A stretch of 6,454 nt of DNA from Bryobacteraceae bacterium (GTDB lineage Bacteria; Acidobacteriota; Terriglobia; Bryobacterales; Bryobacteraceae). The DNA lies in assembly GCA_030044325.1 (NCBI GenBank), contig JASHWA010000446.1, positions 1-6,454 on the forward strand, written 5' to 3'. Below the pieces are notes generated by a model, which saw nothing but the letters and a program-made list of their open reading frames with translations, made no database searches and was not told where the DNA came from. Shown in pieces: positions 1 to 3,795 of the stretch (the stretch's first letter is position 1; each line of letters starts with the position of its first letter). The position numbers and the translations under genes were made by a program.

Positions 1-197
1 TCGAACAGGACCATCGCTTCATCAAGAAACGAATCGCGTCGAGTCTGGGGTTCCGATCCGTGGAAGGAGCCCTACGGACGATCGACGGGTATGAAGCCAT
101 GCATCAAATTCGGAAGGGTCAGATTCGGTGGGTACCGAAGGGCGATGTGGTTGGGCAGCGTCAGTTCATTCACGGCCTGTTCGGCACAGCGGCGTAA
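1..197 (+). CDS. IS6-family DDE transposase, C-terminal fragment (5' cut by window edge)
   Basis: A frame open from the left edge (first full codon at 3) to the TAA at 195-197 encodes 64 residues beginning EQDHRFIKKRIASSLGF and ending FIHGLFGTAA. EQDHRxIK is the hallmark of IS6-family (IS26, IS240, IS257) transposases. Its E is the third catalytic acid of the DDE triad and the K seven residues later is the conserved K/R helper. Further family features are the R-x-I-x-G-Y-E-A-M segment and the closing basic/aromatic stretch with RQFI. The protein catalyses replicative or conservative cointegrate formation. The fragment ends at the normal C-terminus, so the visible part looks intact. No start can be assigned here. 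Confidence 0.88.
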   Translation, partial: EQDHRFIKKRIASSLGFRSVEGALRTIDGYEAMHQIRKGQIRWVPKGDVVGQRQFIHGLFGTAA

Positions 198-244
198 CCT
201 CAAAAAGTGGAACCCCAGGACGGCCAGAGCATGCCCGCACCCTG

Positions 245-258
245 TTTGCAACACATCC
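245..258 (+). repeat. right terminal inverted repeat of the IS6-family element
   Basis: TTTGCAACACATCC is the outer end of the insertion sequence, read inward as GGATGTGTTGCAAA. Its position about 60 bases past the transposase stop matches the layout of IS26. It also contains TTGCAA (246-251) pointing outward, which in other IS6 elements can act as a -35 box for the neighbouring gene. The left repeat is not in the window, so the pairing is inferred. Confidence 0.65.
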
Positions 259-300
259 GAGGGAACAACACATTTGCTCCATTAACTGGGCGACGGGCGA

Positions 301-1098
301 ATGGGTTACTCTCGGATGATGCGGAGGGCGTGGCTCACGGATCTGCGGAAACTGGCTTTGCTGAACTGCATCTTGTCATTTCTCTCGGTGCTGCTTCCCG
401 CCGAAAGCTTGGTGGCCTCCGTCAGGACGCTCACAGCAGTCCAGTCGGATTTGTCGATGTGGGTGATGCTGGCGACGGTTGCCGTGATGTTTTTCGTCCT
501 TCTGGTTCTGACATTTTTTTGGGCAATCTACCATGAACCGGCTCGGCTGGTTATACCTGCAAATCTTCGGTTGCTAGCTCTCGGCGCGGCGATCGTGTTG
601 CTCGTGATCGGTTTTCGCACTTTTGGTGAATGGGCCTTCGGAATCCGTGACGATTGGTCATTCGTGACTCAGTATGAGTGGCGCACCGGAGCCCAATCGA
701 TTAGAGGCTGGATTGAAAGTTCGTCAACGATACGAGAATTCGGCGCCTCAACCGGTATTGCTGCCGCCGTCGTATATGTTTTTTTTCTGATCGCTCTTTT
801 CAGGCAAAGCGATGACTTCGGGCGCTCAGAAGCACCGGCCTCAAAGCTTCTCGCCGTCGTTGCGAAGATTAGTGTCGTCGTCGCGGGGTTGATCCTCGCG
901 TTTCTTCTGATTCGAGTTTTGCTCTCGCCGTACCTCTATTCTCAGGTGCGCACGATGGCGACGCGGGTTGGGCGAAACCCTCCTCCATTCCTCTATCTGA
1001 TCCGGGATACGATTCGTGACCTGTTGATGGGGGCCTGCTATTTCACCGCACCCTTCCTCGTCTATATGAGCATCCGCTCCGGTCGGACACAACAGTAG
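301..1098 (+). CDS. hypothetical multi-pass membrane protein
   Basis: I do not recognise a family for this 265-residue protein. About six hydrophobic spans can be seen: roughly residues 17-33, 53-76, 88-107, 150-167, 183-208 and 240-258. The spans are joined by short loops, apart from an extracytoplasmic or cytoplasmic stretch at about 108-149 rich in W, S and charged residues (WAFGIRDDWSF, then a second half with two more W). Arg/Lys clusters flank several spans. No catalytic or transport motif is evident. The ATG at 301 is the first in the frame after an in-frame TAA at 283-285, so the gene is not a run-through from the insertion sequence. ATGs at 316 and 319 are alternative starts, and no start has a strong Shine-Dalgarno. 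It sits 42 bases past the IS end and converges with the zinc-ribbon gene. It is probably cargo of the mobile region. That the gene is real rests on its length and consistent membrane-protein composition. Confidence 0.68.
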   Translation: MGYSRMMRRAWLTDLRKLALLNCILSFLSVLLPAESLVASVRTLTAVQSDLSMWVMLATVAVMFFVLLVLTFFWAIYHEPARLVIPANLRLLALGAAIVLLVIGFRTFGEWAFGIRDDWSFVTQYEWRTGAQSIRGWIESSSTIREFGASTGIAAAVVYVFFLIALFRQSDDFGRSEAPASKLLAVVAKISVVVAGLILAFLLIRVLLSPYLYSQVRTMATRVGRNPPPFLYLIRDTIRDLLMGACYFTAPFLVYMSIRSGRTQQ

Positions 1099-1148
1099 TT
1101 GGGAAACGGCGTAACCCTTGGACATCGCTTCTGCTGCTTTGCCGGCAT

Positions 1149-1173
1149 CGTTCCGCACGGAAGCGTCGTTTTT
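1149..1173 (+). terminator. possible rho-independent terminator of the membrane-protein gene
   Basis: CGTTCC-GCAC-GGAAgCG (1149-1165, one bulged G) is followed by TCGTTTTT. It lies about 50 bases after the stop of the membrane-protein gene and between that gene and the convergent zinc-ribbon gene, where a terminator is expected. The stem is short and bulged, so this is a weak call. Confidence 0.3.
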
Positions 1174-1211
1174 CGGCGATGGTCATTTTCGGTTTCCTTC
1201 GCTCGACTGCA

Positions 1212-1547
1212 CTACGTTGACAGGTCGCCAGCATCGAGTCGAAGTTTTCGGCCTTTCTCGTGCTCTTGTCTGGCTGCGATCGAGATGTACGGTCGATCCT
1301 CATCGCGAATTTTGAACGCATTCGCGAGCACTCGCGTGATGTGAAACGTCCCGCAGCGCACGCAGGAAAACTCGAATGCGTCCGCGTGCGGCAAGTGCGA
1401 CACTTTTCTATTTTTTGTGCTGTACTTCGCGCAGATTGGGCATTGCAGATTTTCAGATTCCGCGCAGGGAAACTCGGGGCGTCCGTAGCATTTCCTGATT
1501 ATGCGGAGTTCTCCAGCGTCGAAGCCTGGCTCGGCGCAAACCTGCAT
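1212..1547 (-). CDS. small zinc-ribbon protein, probably C-terminally truncated
   Basis: From the ATG at 1547 the product has 111 residues. Two cysteine knuckles are clear, CPIC at residues 36-39 and CVRCG at 62-66, about 22 residues apart with a conserved-looking F-E-F/T-F-H-I-T-R surround. This is a treble-clef or zinc-ribbon arrangement of the CPxC...CxRCG type, which often forms the N-terminal module of longer uncharacterised proteins. After it comes a helical stretch with YISIAARQEHEKG at 88-100, and the frame stops soon after, at a point where larger zinc-ribbon proteins of this type, as I recall them, continue into a second domain. It may therefore be a remnant. The frame is open back to an ATG at 1649 (145 residues), but the extra N-terminus looks like non-coding sequence. 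The ATG at 1547 is only a moderate choice because no good Shine-Dalgarno precedes it. Zinc binding is inferred. The function is unknown, with a nucleic-acid or regulatory role only a guess. Confidence 0.5.
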   Translation of the reverse strand: MQVCAEPGFDAGELRIIRKCYGRPEFPCAESENLQCPICAKYSTKNRKVSHLPHADAFEFSCVRCGTFHITRVLANAFKIRDEDRPYISIAARQEHEKGRKLRLDAGDLST

Positions 1548-1670
1548 AACAGCCCCGGAGCAAACGGCGGAGCAAATGTGCCGCCACGATGCGCCACAGG
1601 CAACCGGGGGTCCAAAGCTGTAAGCCCCTGAAACGTCACGGTACGCCACGCTAAGCCAAACAAACTACAT
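1548..1670. other. non-coding stretch beside the tRNA fragment
   Basis: I see no credible gene here. Open frames on both strands continue into the tRNA fragment and give the familiar artefact translations of antisense tRNA. It may carry recombinase-binding sequence on the element side of the attachment core, but no convincing repeat is visible. Confidence 0.4.
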
Positions 1671-1727
1671 GATTTAGGTTCCAGCGGCCGCAAGGCCATG
1701 GGAGTTCGACCCTCCCCGTTCGCACCA
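1671..1727 (+). other. attachment site: 3' fragment of tRNA-Leu(UAG)
   Basis: This is the 3' part of a leucine tRNA. It has an anticodon loop TTTAGGT (1673-1679) with anticodon TAG, the 3' anticodon strand TCCAG, and a long class-II variable arm GGCC-GCAA-GGCC (1686-1697). The T arm is GGGAG-TTCGACC-CTCCC (1700-1716), the acceptor 3' strand is CGTTCGC (1717-1723), the discriminator is A, and CCA is encoded at 1725-1727. The 5' half is absent. No GCGAACG acceptor strand or D arm precedes it, and the 5' anticodon strand, expected to be CTGGA, reads CATGA. Identity therefore starts at about 1671. Such a clean break within the anticodon stem is typical of the attachment-site copy made when a tyrosine-recombinase element integrates into a tRNA gene. 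The side lacking the tRNA 5' half (left) should be the element and the side after CCA (right) the original chromosome. It cannot work as a tRNA. Confidence 0.75.
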
Positions 1728-1923
1728 TAGAAAACAAAAGGCTTAGAGTGATTTTGCCGTTCCCCAAAAACCGGCCCAAGAGCCGGCGGAGCAAATAACG
1801 GCGTATGCCAGTGATCCATGCCAGCGCGCGGTCACGCCTTGGGGACAATTTGGCGTATTTGCTGTTTCTCAGGCGTATTGCTTTCCGAGAAGTGGCTGTT
1901 GGACCGACTACCGCGCCCGTCGC
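1728..1923. other. intergenic region between the tRNA fragment and the efflux operon
   Basis: This holds the minus-strand terminator and three copies of GGCGTAT at 1800, 1852 and 1872. The last two are 20 bases apart and extend to GGCGTATTTGCT and GGCGTATTGCTT. No coding frame is convincing. If the attachment-site reading is correct, this is the original downstream flank of the tRNA-Leu gene. Confidence 0.4.
1766..1786 (-). terminator. rho-independent terminator of the efflux operon
   Basis: Read on the minus strand this is CCGGC-TCTTGG-GCCGG followed directly by TTTTT (stem 1786-1771, T-run 1770-1766). It lies about 140 bases past the stop of the outer-membrane factor gene, the last gene of the leftward operon, with no gene in between. 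The stem is five G/C pairs plus a possible G-T closure below it, so it is short but stable. On the plus strand no T-run follows. Confidence 0.5.
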
Positions 1924-3402
1924 TCAGCTCTTAGGCACGTCGGGACGATTCCACCATCCGCCGCCCAGAGCTTGAAACAAGGCAGCGGTATCGCTGTACC
2001 GGCTGGATTGCGCCTGCACCAGACTGAACACCGCCTGCTGATACGACTGCTCGGCGGCGAGCACGGCGGGTAAGTTGGTGTAGCCTGCGTCCAGTTGCTT
2101 CTTAGTGAGATCCAAGGTGACCGCCGCCGCGTCCGTGGCCGCGGACGCCGCATGCAATGCTTCAGCGTCGTGTTTAATGGCGTGCAGCGTGTCCGCGACA
2201 TTTTGAAAGGCGGTCAGTACCGTGCTCTTATACTGCTCCTCGGCTGCGGTGTAGGCAGCTTTCGCGGCTCGCTCGCGATGCAGCAGCGTCTTTCCGTCGA
2301 ACACGGGTTGTGTGACCGCGGCGCCCAGATCCCAGAAACCGCCCGAGGTCAGAAATTTCGTGAACGCGAGTGCGGCGCTGCCGGCGTCGGCGCTCAGGAG
2401 GAAGCTGGGCAGCCGATTGGCGCGCGCGATACCGATCTGCGCGCTGGCCGCATGCAAGTTTTCCTCGGCCTGGAGCACGTCGGGACGCTGCTCCACAAGG
2501 TTCGCCGGAACGCTTAAAGGAAGCTCCTGCGGCAGCTTGAGGCTCGCGAGCGTGAACGTCTCCATCTCCTGATTGGGAAAGGCTCCCGCGAGAACGGCCA
2601 ATTGATCACGCGTCTGCGCTAATTGCTTCACCAGCGGCGGAAGCGTCGCGGCGACCTGCGCGAGCTGCGCCTCCTGACCCGCAACGTCGAGCTCGGTCGC
2701 ATACCCCCTGACGTATTGGCTCTTCAGAATATTGAGGAGCTGGGTGTTAATTGTGATGAGCTGGTTGGTTGCATCGATCTGGCCGCGCAGCGACGCTTCC
2801 TGAATCGCGGTAGCCGCAATCGTCGAGCTCAACGTGATATGCGTCGCGAGCAGCGCGTAGCGGGCCTGCTCCTCCTGCGCTTTGAGCGACTCTATGGTTC
2901 GCTTGTTGAGCCCGAATACGTCGGGAACATACGACACGTTCACCGCCGGCGTGTAAAGCGTGTACTGGAGGACGCCCGAAAACGTGTTCGGCGAAACTTG
3001 GCCGGAGGTCTTCGAATTGAGTGCCGAAAACCCCGCTGATACGGTGGGATAGTAATAGCCGTGCTGCGCGAGCGTGTTTTCGTGCGCCACTAGCAGCGCC
3101 GCTTGCGCCGACTTCAAGTCGGGATTGGCCTTTAGCGCGCGCTCGATCAGATCATTCAACGGTTTCGAATGAAACGCGGTCCACCAGTCGCCCGGGATGT
3201 CGCGTCCCTGCGCGAACTCCTGCGCTTCGCCGCCGGTAATTTTCGGAACGCTGACCGTTTCCGAAGGCGCCAGCGGAGTATATTGCGGAACCTGCGGAGC
3301 GTCAGGTTTCTTGAAGTTCGGCCCGACAACGCAGCCGGAATCGAGCAGCAAGACTGCCATAACGCCTGTGAGCCCAAGAGCGCGCAATCGAAGTAAAGTC
3401 AT
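1924..3402 (-). CDS. NodT-type RND efflux outer-membrane factor lipoprotein
   Basis: This 492-residue TolC-superfamily protein forms the trimeric outer-membrane channel of a tripartite efflux pump. The N-terminus is a lipoprotein signal with DSGC and Cys24 as the likely lipidated residue, followed by VVGPNFKKP, the usual NodT-family opening. Two OEP repeats follow, at about 80-270 and 300-480. Family marks are DWWTAF (72-77), a PDLKSAQAAL helix near 94, and PDVFGLNKR (160-168) where relatives have D-x-FG. Others are VRGYATELDV (231-240), LVEQRPDVLQAE (302-313), IGIARANRLPS (323-333), LDAGYTNL (437-444) and the terminal ALGGGW (478-483). The length is normal for the family. The ATG at 3402 follows GAGG with seven bases between. 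That Shine-Dalgarno overlaps the stop of the preceding small gene, so translation is probably coupled. Asp at the -3 lipobox position is unusual. The partner is the metal-type RND permease in the same operon. The substrate cannot be read from this gene. Confidence 0.96.
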   Translation of the reverse strand: MTLLRLRALGLTGVMAVLLLDSGCVVGPNFKKPDAPQVPQYTPLAPSETVSVPKITGGEAQEFAQGRDIPGDWWTAFHSKPLNDLIERALKANPDLKSAQAALLVAHENTLAQHGYYYPTVSAGFSALNSKTSGQVSPNTFSGVLQYTLYTPAVNVSYVPDVFGLNKRTIESLKAQEEQARYALLATHITLSSTIAATAIQEASLRGQIDATNQLITINTQLLNILKSQYVRGYATELDVAGQEAQLAQVAATLPPLVKQLAQTRDQLAVLAGAFPNQEMETFTLASLKLPQELPLSVPANLVEQRPDVLQAEENLHAASAQIGIARANRLPSFLLSADAGSAALAFTKFLTSGGFWDLGAAVTQPVFDGKTLLHRERAAKAAYTAAEEQYKSTVLTAFQNVADTLHAIKHDAEALHAASAATDAAAVTLDLTKKQLDAGYTNLPAVLAAEQSYQQAVFSLVQAQSSRYSDTAALFQALGGGWWNRPDVPKS

Positions 3403-3411
3403 AGGAAAACC

Positions 3412-3795
3412 TCAAGGCTTGCGGTGGATTTGCTTGCCGTCGATGCCGGCGGGCCGCATGCGGGACCCCGTGATCACCGGCGGATTCGAGCTACGGTGGC
3501 GAACATTACTTAATAACGGCGCAGGCTCACGGATCGGCGCCGACCGACGAAGCCCATGCGCGCTTAGAGCAGATCCGGATGAAGGAAAAGCACCGCCGGG
3601 GCGGCGATGGAGGGAAGTCGCGGATCGAGCGCGCTGCTCCGGGTCGGCAATCGGCTGCGCGATCTTCGGCTTCGCCCGTTTGGGCGCGTTTGGCCGCTCT
3701 TTCTTCGACGCTTTCGACTGGGCTGCATGCGGCGTGTCCGCGGGCGCCGTCGAAGCCACGCAAGACATAACGAAAATGAACGCAAGCGTCTTCAC
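3412..3795 (-). CDS. uncharacterised small exported basic protein of the RND operon
   Basis: I do not recognise a family. The GTG start at 3795-3793 overlaps the permease stop as GTGA, and the stop at 3412-3414 overlaps the Shine-Dalgarno of the outer-membrane factor. The 127-codon frame thus fills the whole gap between two real genes. The N-terminus (K2, hydrophobic 3-17, TAPA then D) looks like a Sec signal cleaved after Ala19. Cys12 in VMSC could instead make a poor lipobox. The mature part begins with a basic, Ala/Pro/Lys-rich stretch (about 22-50), then turns Arg/Ser/Pro-rich and ends with PPVITGSRMRPAGIDG and a basic tail. It has no other cysteine and no membrane span. Downstream of residue 60 the composition resembles low-complexity sequence, so the frame could have been altered there by an indel. 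Starting at Met10 would remove the signal. The context suggests a periplasmic accessory of the pump, which is inference. The gene could also be a non-functional spacer. Confidence 0.55.
   Translation of the reverse strand: MKTLAFIFVMSCVASTAPADTPHAAQSKASKKERPNAPKRAKPKIAQPIADPEQRARSATSLHRRPGGAFPSSGSALSAHGLRRSAPIREPAPLLSNVRHRSSNPPVITGSRMRPAGIDGKQIHRKP

Larger units (their letters stand above)
1..258 (+). mobile_element. 3' end of an IS6/IS26-family insertion sequence
   Basis: The segment contains the C-terminal end of an IS6-family transposase followed, 61 bases after its stop, by TTTGCAACACATCC (245-258). Its reverse complement, GGATGTGTTGCAAA, fits the IS6-family terminal repeat pattern GGnnnTGTTGCAAA (IS26 has GGCACTGTTGCAAA), so the element ends at about 258. 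The left end and most of the transposase lie outside the window, so completeness cannot be judged. The expected 8-base target duplication would start at 259 (GAGGGAAC), which cannot be checked without the other end. Family identity is recognised from memory of IS26/IS240-like elements. Confidence 0.75.
1..1727. mobile_element. putative right end of a tRNA-Leu-integrated genomic island
   Basis: This grouping is an inference. The right limit is the tRNA-Leu 3' fragment; leftward come sparse genes without recognisable housekeeping function, a probably truncated gene, and an IS6-family element, which is usual content for an island edge. The left limit is outside the window, as would be the intact tRNA-Leu (same strand) and the integrase. 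An alternative is that the fragment is an old scar and that the intervening element has since decayed or recombined. Confidence 0.5.

Noticed and set aside
841..1158. Minus-strand open frame of about 105 codons overlapping the end of the membrane-protein gene
   Set aside because: It lies antisense to a better-supported membrane protein, has a charged low-complexity composition and no recognisable domain.
1260..1631. Plus-strand open frame of 123 codons
   Set aside because: It is antisense to the zinc-ribbon frame, whose paired cysteine knuckles are the stronger signal.
1673..1727. A functional tRNA-Leu gene
   Set aside because: The 5' acceptor strand, D arm and matching 5' anticodon strand are absent upstream, so no cloverleaf can form.
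1499..1848. Minus-strand open frames running through the tRNA fragment
   Set aside because: Their translation across 1671-1727 is the well-known artefact of antisense tRNA sequence, and the remaining parts lack any domain.
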